A stretch of 13,092 bases of DNA, from positions 1-13,092 of the forward strand of contig DATAYF010000208.1 in the NCBI GenBank assembly GCA_036272735.1, read 5' to 3'. The stretch's first letter is position 1; the number at the start of each line of letters is the position of its first letter. This DNA comes from DATAYF01 sp036272735. Its GTDB lineage: Bacteria; Chloroflexota; Ktedonobacteria; Ktedonobacterales; Ktedonobacteraceae. Below the pieces are notes generated by a model. The model was not told the origin of the DNA. It was given only the letters and a program-made list of their open reading frames with translations, and did no database searches. Of the stretch, positions 1 to 7,479 are shown piece after piece. A program made the position numbers and the translations under genes.

Positions 1-1062
1 GATTTCATGCGCCATGCGCCCATGCAGGCTTTGGCGATGCGCCGCCAGTTTGCGTTCCTGTTGTGCCTTGCGCCGGCGGGTACGCTCGTAGTTGTGGCTC
101 CGCTTCCACAGCAGGCGTTGCTTGCCCCGTTTCCTGATGCGTCCGTGTGCGTCATAGTTCTGTGGATTGGCTGCTCGCCTTTGTTGCTCCATCTGGCGTT
201 GCAGTCGCCGGATCGCTCGTGCATCAGGAGCAAGCTCCGCCCCCAGCGTTTCCAGAGCTGCCTGTCCAGTGCGAGGGACCATGGCGATGGTCGAGGGTCG
301 AAGGCTCGATCCCGATGATGTCGGTACCGACCGTGTGCTTCGGCTTCTGATAGGGCGTGCCTTCTAAGGCGAGTTGCACGCGTATAGCGCGAGCCTGCTG
401 CATCGGCCCCCTTTGCACGAGGACTGGAAGCCGGGCGTCGGATGAGGCGCGCATACTTGATGCGCTGATCCAGGCCATATTTCACCACGGGATCATGCCA
501 GTCGATGCGGGCGGGCAGCCGATCATCCTGCCAGATGAGCATGCCTGTATGCCCGGTTTCTGGTGGGTCCAGCACAAAACGCAAGCCGGTATCGTTGCGC
601 TTGTTCTCGATGCTCGAGAGACCTCGCCCTCGGCTCTTGAAGCGGACGCGTGTGGCGTGTCCCAGGCAGACACGGTTGAGGGCATGATAGGCGCGACTGG
701 AAAGCCGTCTGGGCCAGGACTGCATCCAGATGTTTGGCGAGCCAGGAGACGCGCGCCGTTCTGGCGTAGGTATGCAGCGCAGACTCCGAGAAGCCTGACT
801 TTTGACGCAACGCCGAAAAGGCGGCGTGTCGTTCCTGCTGCTGCGTGCGGGGGATGGTGCGAGCTGCGACCCAGGTGGGATCAGAACGCATCTGTCGCAA
901 ACGCTTCTGTCCTTCAGACAGCACGGCATTATAGAACTGGCCTGGCCTGCCCCGACGAGGGGCAGTTCAAGCAGGAACGTGGGCGTCCTCCTGCTACGCC
1001 TGGTCGGCGTCGCGGACGTGGGCGTGGCGCGTTGCTTCCTGGACCGCGTGGGTGTTATGCAT
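1..1062 (-). pseudogene. tnpB: Decayed IS200/IS605-type TnpB (RuvC-like RNA-guided nuclease/transposase accessory), broken and cut by window edge
   Basis: Reading the minus strand piecewise recovers one TnpB-like protein spread over several frames. From ATG 1062 (GGAAAGG just upstream) the frame meets TAG at 994-996 and TGA at 967-969, then reads GRPGQFYNAVLSEGQKR and on to about 706. An extra base near 705-706 moves it to a frame reading YHALNRVCLGHATRVRFKSR, then SSIENKRNDTGLRFVLDP. A second shift near 377-386 leads to VQLALEGTPYQKPKHTVG. A third at about 291-312 falls in the RuvC-I motif, where GIDLGPSTIA would be expected, so the catalytic Asp is not readable. The Arg/Lys-rich stretch after RuvC-I continues off the left edge, so RuvC-II/III and the zinc ribbon lie outside. 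In intact elements TnpB is an omega-RNA-guided nuclease; this copy cannot make a full product. No tnpA is visible. The family call rests on remembered TnpB patterns and fits well, but no alignment was run. Confidence 0.8.
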
Positions 1063-1093
1063 CTGCCTTTCCGTCAATAGAATGCTTGTTCTA

Positions 1094-1122
1094 AGCCTAA
1101 CAGGTACAAAGGTTCCTGTCAA
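1094..1122 (-). promoter_or_regulatory. Sigma70-like promoter of the tnpB pseudogene
   Basis: On the minus strand, a perfect TTGACA (1122-1117) is separated by exactly 17 nt from TAGGCT (1099-1094; 4/6 to TATAAT). It lies about 30 nt upstream of the tnpB start codon at 1062, which carries GGAAAGG as its ribosome binding site. The promoter appears intact although the gene it drives is destroyed, so an untranslatable transcript may still be made. Confidence 0.65.
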
Positions 1123-1184
1123 GCTTTTCGTACTTCCTCAAGCAGACAATCGCCTCCCTTACCCCAGAAGGAACGGCAATGCAT

Positions 1185-1227
1185 CCCCGGCATGAATGCT
1201 CGGGGCTTTCTTGCCCGTCTATTGTAA
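1185..1227 (-). mobile_element. Putative left end of the IS200/IS605-type element (target tetranucleotide, guide, hairpin)
   Basis: Reading the minus strand downward: TTAC (1227-1224), a 14-nt linker (1223-1210), AAAG (1209-1206), then a hairpin at 1205-1185. In the hairpin CCCCG pairs with CGGGG and GCAT with ATGC, leaving one unpaired base at 1200. In IS608 the left cleavage site TTAC is recognised by an AAAG guide directly 5' of an imperfect terminal hairpin, so content, order and approximate spacing all agree. I infer that the element begins at 1223 and that TTAC belongs to the target. The end lies about 160 nt upstream of the tnpB start, as expected for an element carrying only tnpB. The right end is outside the window. 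The hairpin alone could also pass for a plus-strand terminator (it is followed by CTTTCTT), but no plus-strand gene precedes it. Confidence 0.6.
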
Positions 1228-1231
1228 CCCA

Positions 1232-1720
1232 TCAGAGTGCCGGTGCTTGCAAGCCATGGGCGCCCAGGATCAGAGATACCTCGCCGCCGTGATGGAGGTC
1301 GTGTTCGATCAGATGCCAGACGACCCACTGGCGCGTGAAGGGCTCTGGATGACTCGGCTCCTCGCCTTTATAGCTATATTGCATATCTTCAGGCGTCCAG
1401 TTAGCCAGAGCATCCTGCATCACGCGCCAGGTTGTTTCCAGCCCTTGAACCAGCGCAGTCGCATCCCTCGTTGGTGCTCCCTCGCGATCCCACTTGCCGA
1501 AATCGGCAAACCCTTTATCGCCCACTTCCATCAGCTCGTGAAACCAGCGTGCCCATGCACCGATCATATGGCGCACAATCTCACCTATCGAGCGCTGCTG
1601 GGGTGCAACGCATAGCGTGAGTTGCTCGGAAGAAAGCGGAGCAATAACCTCCGTGAGCAGTTGTTGATAATCATGCCAACCTTGATAAAAAATCGAGAGC
1701 GTCGAAGTGTCTTCAGTCAT
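1232..1720 (-). CDS. DinB/YfiT-superfamily protein (four-helix, probable metal-binding)
   Basis: The product has 162 residues. It resembles the DinB superfamily, four-helix-bundle proteins that often bind a divalent metal through three histidines; some act as bacillithiol- or mycothiol-dependent transferases, but many have no known reaction. Visible hallmarks are the N-terminal bundle helix, His51 in IVRHMIGAWARW, and a C-terminal WHLIEHDLHHGGE segment with His136, His140 and His144. The most likely triad is His51, His140 and His144. Length is normal for the family. An ATG lies 10 codons upstream at 1750, but I chose 1720 because AAAGGGAA sits about 8 nt before it. The gene lies 115 nt downstream of the large NACHT gene on the same strand. 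A TATACT (-10-like) at 1797-1792 may give it a promoter of its own, although no good -35 is spaced correctly. The stop codon is only 4 nt from the TTAC target of the IS element. Substrate unknown. Confidence 0.82.
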   Translation of the reverse strand: MTEDTSTLSIFYQGWHDYQQLLTEVIAPLSSEQLTLCVAPQQRSIGEIVRHMIGAWARWFHELMEVGDKGFADFGKWDREGAPTRDATALVQGLETTWRVMQDALANWTPEDMQYSYKGEEPSHPEPFTRQWVVWHLIEHDLHHGGEVSLILGAHGLQAPAL

Positions 1721-1804
1721 GAAGCAGTTCCCTTTCAGATATTGATCCACTGTTCTTGAAACGGGAAGATCTTACTATTTCAGATGCCTCTAGTATAATC
1801 GGAA

Positions 1805-1837
1805 AACCGGTCAAATCTGATCCTGATTGCACCGGTT
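1805..1837. repeat. Inverted repeat AACCGGT/ACCGGTT between the NACHT and DinB genes
   Basis: AACCGGT (1805-1811) and its exact complement ACCGGTT (1831-1837) are separated by 19 nt. The second arm overlaps the TAA stop (1836-1838) of the large gene. Read on the minus strand, the hairpin would end in TTTT, so it could be a weak terminator for that gene. It also lies just upstream of a TATACT box at 1797-1792 that may serve the DinB gene, so an operator is equally possible. Seven base pairs around a 19-nt loop is a modest signal. Confidence 0.4.
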
Positions 1838-4800
1838 AGCGTGCATTGGGATTGTGGATCTGTTGTACGAGCCGGTCATACTGGTTGGAGATCAGTTCCT
1901 TCTCTTCTTGCAAGCGTTCTACACGTTTGAGGAGCACGCTATTGTTGTGGTTCGTGCTCTGAAGTTCTGTTTGCAAAGTATCGCGCTCTTCAGCCAATTG
2001 CTGCACAATTTGCGTATGCTGGCGCTGTTCACTCAGCATGCGCCCTATCCTTTGGCGCGTTTCCTGGTTTTCTTGCAAGGCTTGACGCAATTCGTCGCGA
2101 TGCTCCTCCTGCTTTTGCTGCAATTGCTCTATTTCTTGCTCTAGATCCTGGACTCGCCTTTGATCCGACAGGACGCGTTGCGTGAATTCTTGGATGACCT
2201 GCTTGCGGGTTGCTTGCTCGTTTTGTATCTCGCTTTGTAGCCGGGCGAGTTGTGGTTCGTAGCGTTGGCCTAACAGGACGTTGAACAATTCTTTCGCTGC
2301 ACTCCCTTCGGGGCTGCTCTTGCGCAATTCTCGCAACGTGCGAGTGTTCCAGTGACCACCAGCCAGCAGGCCGCCCAGGGCTTGCAACGAGATAGCCAGC
2401 TCTTCTGGTGATTGAATATCAGCATTTTTAGCGGCAATGCCGTGGCGTGCGAGGCTTTGGGCATAGTCCGCAACGATATCGGGCGCGGTGGTCATGCCCA
2501 AAATTGCCGCGATCCCCGCTCTGAGCGTGGGTGATGTGGCGGCGTTTTGGAACAGGGTGAGCAGCATATCCTGTGCCTCTTCGCCTAAGAGTAGCAACGC
2601 GTAGAGAAGTTGCTTGCGATGCTGGGGGTATTCATCCAGGGTCGTGATAAGCTGATCGACAACACGATAGTCTCCAAGCAGCAGCAGCAGGGCGAGGACA
2701 CGCTGATTCGTTTTTTCCACGCCGTAGGTCTGCACGTACGTAACCAGGACCTGAATCATACTCTGATCAGCATAGCGTTGCGAAAGTTCATCGTGAATGC
2801 GGTCCAGCAGCAGCGCAACTGCCATACCCATGGCGTCGATATTGTCGCTCACCAGGCGAGCAATTAGCTCATCTTGAATAATATCGGTAGGCATGGCGTG
2901 AAAGATCGCCAGGGCCGCCTCACGTCTGGCTAGATTACTGCTATCGCTATGCGCGGTCCAGATGAAGTCGAGAGCGGGTGCGCCTATCTCGCGTAGGATC
3001 TCCTGGGCGGTCCTGGCTAAAGCGGGATCGGCGTTGGTAATAAGCTTGCCGACCATCGGTACCGCCGGCGCGCCAATCTTGATTAGCGCTGTGCTCGCGC
3101 CTCTTCTACGTTGCTCACTGGTGAGTGCATCGATGAGGGCGACCAGGACCGCGTGTTGCTGGTTGTTTTTATGCGATAGCAGCACGAAAGCGTCGGTCAC
3201 ATCATCAACCAGGTAGGCATCTTCCAATCCTTCCAACAAAGCGGCCTGACTTACGTCTGCCAATTCGCTTGTGAGGACGCGCAACAGGGCATCGCGAGCG
3301 CGCTCCGGCAGTTCGGCATGCAATAGCTGTACGATGGCGCGCAAAATCGTGGCGTTGTCGCGGTTCTGGCGTACCAGGGTCACTATAATACGCTGGGACA
3401 GTTCGCGGGCCATGCTGCGCCGGTCATCCAGGCCAGAAACGAGTGCTTGGAGTACGTTGGGACCAAATTGCGGCAGGATCTGGGCGGCCAATTCGCTACG
3501 TTTGTGTTCGCCAAGCAGTTCGACCAGCGGCGGGATTGCGGCATCTGGATAACTCAGCAGAAGTGTGCTGGCGATTGGTCGCAGGTCGGGTTGAACAAGA
3601 ATGTCCAGCAGCGCAGGCACGACGATGGCTCCGGGCATGGCTTGTAGCGTGTGCTGAATCAGGTCACGAATGGAGTCATCGGGATACTGTATATTTTGAG
3701 CAAGCATAAGAGCGGCCTCAGCTCCCTGTTGTTGGAAAATTTCCATCACCTGCTCGCGTTGCCTTTGGCTATATTGCTCAAGCATGATGATGAGTTGTGT
3801 GCCCGGAAATGGCACCATGCCCAGGATGACGCGTTTGATACGTTGCGTCGTTGGCGTTTCGACGGAAATGTCTAAGCTGTTGATCAGGTCGGCCAGCGCG
3901 AATGGACCAAGCTGAGTGAGCGCGTCAATCGCTTCAACGTAGAGTTGTGGATCAGAAAATGATAATACCTCCAACAATGGGGCGATGACCTGCCGCTCCT
4001 GGAATTGACCTAACGTCCGAACAATGGCAATCGTGAGCAGTGGCTCTCGCTGAGGCATGTGAAGCAGCGTGACCAGCGCTGGTATGCAGCGAGGATCATG
4101 GGTCTGCGCAAGCACCTGTACTAAGTAGCGTGTCCGTCCTGGTACGACCTGGAAGAGAACGTTGATGATCGGCTCCACGACCGTTGGGCCGATGCTGCTC
4201 AGAATGTACGTGGCTCGTTCGGCAACCACTTCGCTTGTCTGGTGAAGTACGCAATCGATCAGGCCAGCAATACTTTCGGGAGCGTACGTGATAAGCGCCT
4301 CGGTAACGTGTTGTTGTACTGGTATGGAACCGGTCGCTAGCAGCGTGAGTAGTTGTGGTATGGCGCGCAGGTCCCGTACTGCTGTGATGACTTCCAACAC
4401 GCGCATACGGGTGGTATCATCCTGGTTGCCGAGCAGGTCGATAGTATAGGGGATAGCTGGTGCGCCGATGTTTTGCAGCGCCAGTATACTATTACGTGCA
4501 GCCATCTCATCCTGGGTGGGGAGGCAATTGGCGAGTGCCTTGAGAAGATATTCGTGGCGATTGTCGCCCGTAGTTTCTTCATTGGTATCATGTCCCTGCG
4601 TAACCAGGATATTCAGTGCCAGGCTCTGTGCGTCGGGTTCCGCTTGATAGCTGGACGTGAGCACCGCCATGATTGCGTCTACACTATGGTGAAACTGAAG
4701 TAAAGACGCCCGTTTTCGGTTATCCTTCTCCGCAAGAAAGCGTCCGAGAATGATCAATGCCGCGTGGTGGAGGCGCGGCCCCATCTGAGCAGGAGCAGTG

Positions 4801-7184
4801 TGCTCTAACACTTCCAGAACGGGACCAAGTGCCATATCTGCTCCTAAACGGATCAGAGCATTTGTGGCTCGTTCGGTAATAAAATTTTCCGCATCGCTTA
4901 GACGAGCAATCAGTGGTGCGATAGCGTGTGCATCCCTGGTGCCACCGAGAATATTGATAGCAGCCGAGCGCAGACGGGTACTCCTTCCCGTTGCCGGTAT
5001 GCTAAGCTGTGCGGCCTGTTCTACCGCACTGCCTTCGAGGCGGCCGAGGATGCGGGTGAGACGCTTCACCTGCTGCTCGTACACGATGTTTTCGATGATA
5101 CCCTGCAAATACGCGAAGAGCAGATCAGGCACGGTCCTGTGATCCAACAACAGCAAAAAGTCATCAATACCCTCAAGCATAATCGATGCGAGTAGCCCAT
5201 GATATAGCTCCTGGCCGTCCTCTGTTGCACAACGCGTAAAGATGCGTGCCAATGCTTCGCGATCAGTTTTGCTCTGTAAAGCGAGAATGAGTGCTTCTGC
5301 CGTACTTTCTGGTAAAGTAATAGCGTGTTGTATCGTAGCCTGAGGCGGCATCCAATGCACGCCGACGCAGATGAGTCCGAGCGTGAGTGCTTGTAAGCCG
5401 TATGCCGTTTCGCGTAATCCATGTGCTGCAAAATGTTCAGCTAAAGTGAGCGGGTTATCCAGCAGCCCCGCCCAGATGGCGATAGGCCCGCTCCACCGGC
5501 TGACGTGTTCGAGCAGTTCTGTATTTATGCTCTCTGCTGCCGCTTGCTTGACGTTATAGTTGGCTTGGAAATATGCAGCGACAAAGTATTCCGCCATCAG
5601 TTCGTGGCAGAAACTCAGGATACCGCCAGGGCTGATCGAGATGAGTGTCGCGCCGATGGCAAATCGAAGCAATTGCGCGGGATCGTCATAAGGTTGGTGC
5701 GTAATGTCTGCATGGGCAAACGGCTGTCTGGCAGGATGCTCATCAAGCCACACCGCTAATTGGTCTGTGATTTCGGCCAGGTTGGCGCGGTGCCGATCAT
5801 CGTTATCCATGATGGCAGGTGTGGAGATGCGCAATTGTATGGCGTTGTTATCGTTGGACCAGCGCGCCGCATACGCAATCTCGCTCAAAAAACGTGTGAT
5901 TTCCCGTTCGTCAGGTGCCCCCTCGCTCCATTGTGGCTGGCGCTGTTCGTGCTCGATAAGCTGCCTCACATGCGCACGCAACAGGCGTCCACGAGTATCG
6001 ATCAGTTTGCCCTGTTCAACGCCAATGGTGTCAATTATGCCCATGAACATGAAAAGCAGCATGGGATTACCACAGTGGTAGCGCAGGCGGCTATGCTCGA
6101 TAACCTGCATGATTTGTCCGGCAGTATGTTGCCAGTGCGTATCCTGGCGTTCGATATAGTGCTCAACGACAGTGTTGACCTGCTCGCTTTGTAGCGAATC
6201 GACGACAACGCGTGTGGCCTGACCCTCGTTCATAAGCTGCTCGAATTCAGGTTGTGTAGGATAATCGCTTTCGCGGCAGGTCAGTACCAGACGATTCGAT
6301 GTATCACGCATCCACTGCACAAGCTCCGCGCCGATACGCGTACGATAATAGTCGTCCACCTCGTTGAGACCATCACAAAGCAATAAGAGTTGCCCCCGGT
6401 CCGCGAGTTGTTGTATATAATAGGTGAGACGCTGTATGCCAGGAAGATCGCTACCGGAGATAAAATTAAGCAGTGTTACCTGCTGAGGCTCGTTTGTGGC
6501 GTCTGAATCGGGTGCAGACACCGCACTCTGCTCGTGCGTTTTCAAGTAGCAGCTATAATTTTTTAGGGGGACATAGATAGGAAGTCGTCCATGTTTCAAT
6601 ACAAGCTGCAATGGATGCCGGGTCGCTTCGTATTGATAGACACGCAAGGCGCTGGTTGCACCCATGCCAGGTTCGCTTAAAATCAGCGTATGCACGTCCT
6701 GCTTATGCAGCACGTCAAGAATGGATGTTGCTTCTTCGTGGGTGGTTAGGGTGAGTGGCTGCCTATCTTGCTGATTGGTCTCGTTGGTCTCGCTTGCTTT
6801 ATGAATATGTATGCGCGTTTGCAGCGGCATATAGCGTTGCTGATATGCTTTTTGTGTTATACCAGCGACGCGCAAGTAGGCAAGCAGCGCGAGTGACCTG
6901 GTTGCCAGAAATGTGAGCAACGTTGCGGCTACTAGCTCGCCTATGGGGACCACGAAAAGCGGTTGGGCTGTGAGGAGATGCAGTAGGGTCGCGAAATGGT
7001 TCCCGCTTGAACTGGCCTGGTGTGGAGAGGCGAAAATCAGGAGTATCGTGGCCTCAATTACGGTCAAAGCAAGGGTGATACCCAACCCGATGAGTATACT
7101 CGTACGAAGGCGTAACGAGGTGGCCGTGTGTTTCGTGTCTGTACGTAAGTCGGTGGACATCGTGGGCCGTTGCCGTTGCATCAT
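1836..7184 (-). CDS. Giant membrane-anchored NACHT-like STAND NTPase with HEAT-type repeats and C-terminal coiled coil
   Basis: The product has about 1782 residues. Order of parts: two hydrophobic helices (about 29-52 and 75-104), a linker, then a NACHT-type NTPase. Walker A is SEPGMGATS (170-178), with Ala176 where lysine is expected. Walker B is LLLLCDGLNEV (about 267-275), followed by a sensor-like VLTCRESDY (300-308), GNPMLLF (372-378), and FCHELMAEYFVAAYF (525-539), typical of the NACHT-associated helical region. From about 740 to 1570 there are repeated two-helix units of HEAT/Armadillo type (for example IAPLIARLSD, GAPAIPYTIDLL, CIPALVTLL). Residues about 1642-1775 are a heptad-rich Glu/Gln/Arg coiled coil. 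STAND proteins normally switch by nucleotide-driven assembly, with C-terminal repeats sensing a ligand and the N-terminus acting as effector. Here the only N-terminal candidate is the membrane segment. An in-frame TTG at 7223 would give 1795 residues, but it lies within 2 nt of the -10 box. ATG 7184 is preceded by TAGGGTG, and ATG 7181 is also possible. No enzymatic effector domain or partner gene is visible; the function is inferred only. Confidence 0.85.
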   Translation of the reverse strand: MMQRQRPTMSTDLRTDTKHTATSLRLRTSILIGLGITLALTVIEATILLIFASPHQASSSGNHFATLLHLLTAQPLFVVPIGELVAATLLTFLATRSLALLAYLRVAGITQKAYQQRYMPLQTRIHIHKASETNETNQQDRQPLTLTTHEEATSILDVLHKQDVHTLILSEPGMGATSALRVYQYEATRHPLQLVLKHGRLPIYVPLKNYSCYLKTHEQSAVSAPDSDATNEPQQVTLLNFISGSDLPGIQRLTYYIQQLADRGQLLLLCDGLNEVDDYYRTRIGAELVQWMRDTSNRLVLTCRESDYPTQPEFEQLMNEGQATRVVVDSLQSEQVNTVVEHYIERQDTHWQHTAGQIMQVIEHSRLRYHCGNPMLLFMFMGIIDTIGVEQGKLIDTRGRLLRAHVRQLIEHEQRQPQWSEGAPDEREITRFLSEIAYAARWSNDNNAIQLRISTPAIMDNDDRHRANLAEITDQLAVWLDEHPARQPFAHADITHQPYDDPAQLLRFAIGATLISISPGGILSFCHELMAEYFVAAYFQANYNVKQAAAESINTELLEHVSRWSGPIAIWAGLLDNPLTLAEHFAAHGLRETAYGLQALTLGLICVGVHWMPPQATIQHAITLPESTAEALILALQSKTDREALARIFTRCATEDGQELYHGLLASIMLEGIDDFLLLLDHRTVPDLLFAYLQGIIENIVYEQQVKRLTRILGRLEGSAVEQAAQLSIPATGRSTRLRSAAINILGGTRDAHAIAPLIARLSDAENFITERATNALIRLGADMALGPVLEVLEHTAPAQMGPRLHHAALIILGRFLAEKDNRKRASLLQFHHSVDAIMAVLTSSYQAEPDAQSLALNILVTQGHDTNEETTGDNRHEYLLKALANCLPTQDEMAARNSILALQNIGAPAIPYTIDLLGNQDDTTRMRVLEVITAVRDLRAIPQLLTLLATGSIPVQQHVTEALITYAPESIAGLIDCVLHQTSEVVAERATYILSSIGPTVVEPIINVLFQVVPGRTRYLVQVLAQTHDPRCIPALVTLLHMPQREPLLTIAIVRTLGQFQERQVIAPLLEVLSFSDPQLYVEAIDALTQLGPFALADLINSLDISVETPTTQRIKRVILGMVPFPGTQLIIMLEQYSQRQREQVMEIFQQQGAEAALMLAQNIQYPDDSIRDLIQHTLQAMPGAIVVPALLDILVQPDLRPIASTLLLSYPDAAIPPLVELLGEHKRSELAAQILPQFGPNVLQALVSGLDDRRSMARELSQRIIVTLVRQNRDNATILRAIVQLLHAELPERARDALLRVLTSELADVSQAALLEGLEDAYLVDDVTDAFVLLSHKNNQQHAVLVALIDALTSEQRRRGASTALIKIGAPAVPMVGKLITNADPALARTAQEILREIGAPALDFIWTAHSDSSNLARREAALAIFHAMPTDIIQDELIARLVSDNIDAMGMAVALLLDRIHDELSQRYADQSMIQVLVTYVQTYGVEKTNQRVLALLLLLGDYRVVDQLITTLDEYPQHRKQLLYALLLLGEEAQDMLLTLFQNAATSPTLRAGIAAILGMTTAPDIVADYAQSLARHGIAAKNADIQSPEELAISLQALGGLLAGGHWNTRTLRELRKSSPEGSAAKELFNVLLGQRYEPQLARLQSEIQNEQATRKQVIQEFTQRVLSDQRRVQDLEQEIEQLQQKQEEHRDELRQALQENQETRQRIGRMLSEQRQHTQIVQQLAEERDTLQTELQSTNHNNSVLLKRVERLQEEKELISNQYDRLVQQIHNPNAR

Positions 7185-7224
7185 AAAGCACCCTAGATAC
7201 CTTTCTAGACTGGTAAGTGCCAAT

Positions 7225-7253
7225 AGTATAGCGTACTCTCATGCCATGAACAA
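7225..7253 (-). promoter_or_regulatory. Promoter of the NACHT-HEAT gene
   Basis: On the minus strand, TTGTTC (7253-7248) is followed after 17 nt by TATACT (7230-7225). The -10 matches consensus at 5 of 6 positions and the -35 at 3 of 6. Transcription would begin near 7218, leaving about 34 nt of leader before ATG 7184. This placement argues against the TTG at 7223 as a start codon. Confidence 0.55.
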
Positions 7254-7479
7254 GTAGTAGGTATTATGCAGACAGGTTGCAGCTTTAAGTAACAAACACA
7301 TCTGCTGTGGAGAAAGGAGCAGTTGCTTTGTAAAATAGGACTTATGTATCATTCTACGTGCTAAAGGTGAAATAAGTGCAACACTTTCTCGCGATGATGC
7401 GTTTATATGTATGAGATGAAACTTTTGTACCTGTCTTTACCGGCCCGCAATCCACACTACTTCGGCGAAAGGAATTTTT
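7254..7479. other. Divergent intergenic region between the NACHT and GH3 genes
   Basis: This stretch has no gene and is AT-rich in places. It must hold the plus-strand promoter for the GH3 operon. I see only weak candidates: TTGCTT near 7323 with GTATCA 17 nt on, and ACACTT near 7381 with TATATG. Neither is convincing. The ribosome binding site AAAGGAA for the GH3 gene lies at about 7468-7474. I see no strong hairpin, riboswitch or RNA gene here. Confidence 0.4.

Noticed and set aside
357..1094. Plus-strand open frame of 245 codons
   Set aside because: It is the antisense of the tnpB pseudogene, has biased Arg/Ala/Gly/Pro composition, no ribosome binding site, and matches no family I recognise.
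1185..1209. Hairpin with CTTTCTT read as a plus-strand terminator
   Set aside because: No plus-strand gene precedes it, and its features fit an IS200/IS605 end better.
1119..1328. Minus-strand open frame of 69 codons overlapping the DinB 3' end and the IS left end
   Set aside because: It overlaps the DinB gene in another frame and crosses the terminal hairpin; composition is unlike a protein.
1721..1750. ATG at 1750 as start of the DinB gene
   Set aside because: The AAAGGGAA ribosome binding site lies inside that extension and is correctly placed for ATG 1720. The ten extra residues do not look like the family.
2610..6194. Several plus-strand open frames of 84-144 codons inside the NACHT-HEAT gene
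   Set aside because: They are shadows of a continuous 1782-codon gene with clear domains; none has a ribosome binding site or recognisable motifs.
7185..7223. TTG at 7223 as start of the giant NACHT gene (1795 residues)
   Set aside because: It lies 2 nt from the -10 box TATACT and upstream of or at the predicted transcription start. ATG 7184 has a ribosome-binding-like TAGGGTG before it.
7425..7436. TTTGTACCTGT shared between the GH3 upstream region and the tnpB promoter
   Set aside because: An 11-nt match is expected many times by chance in 13 kb on both strands.
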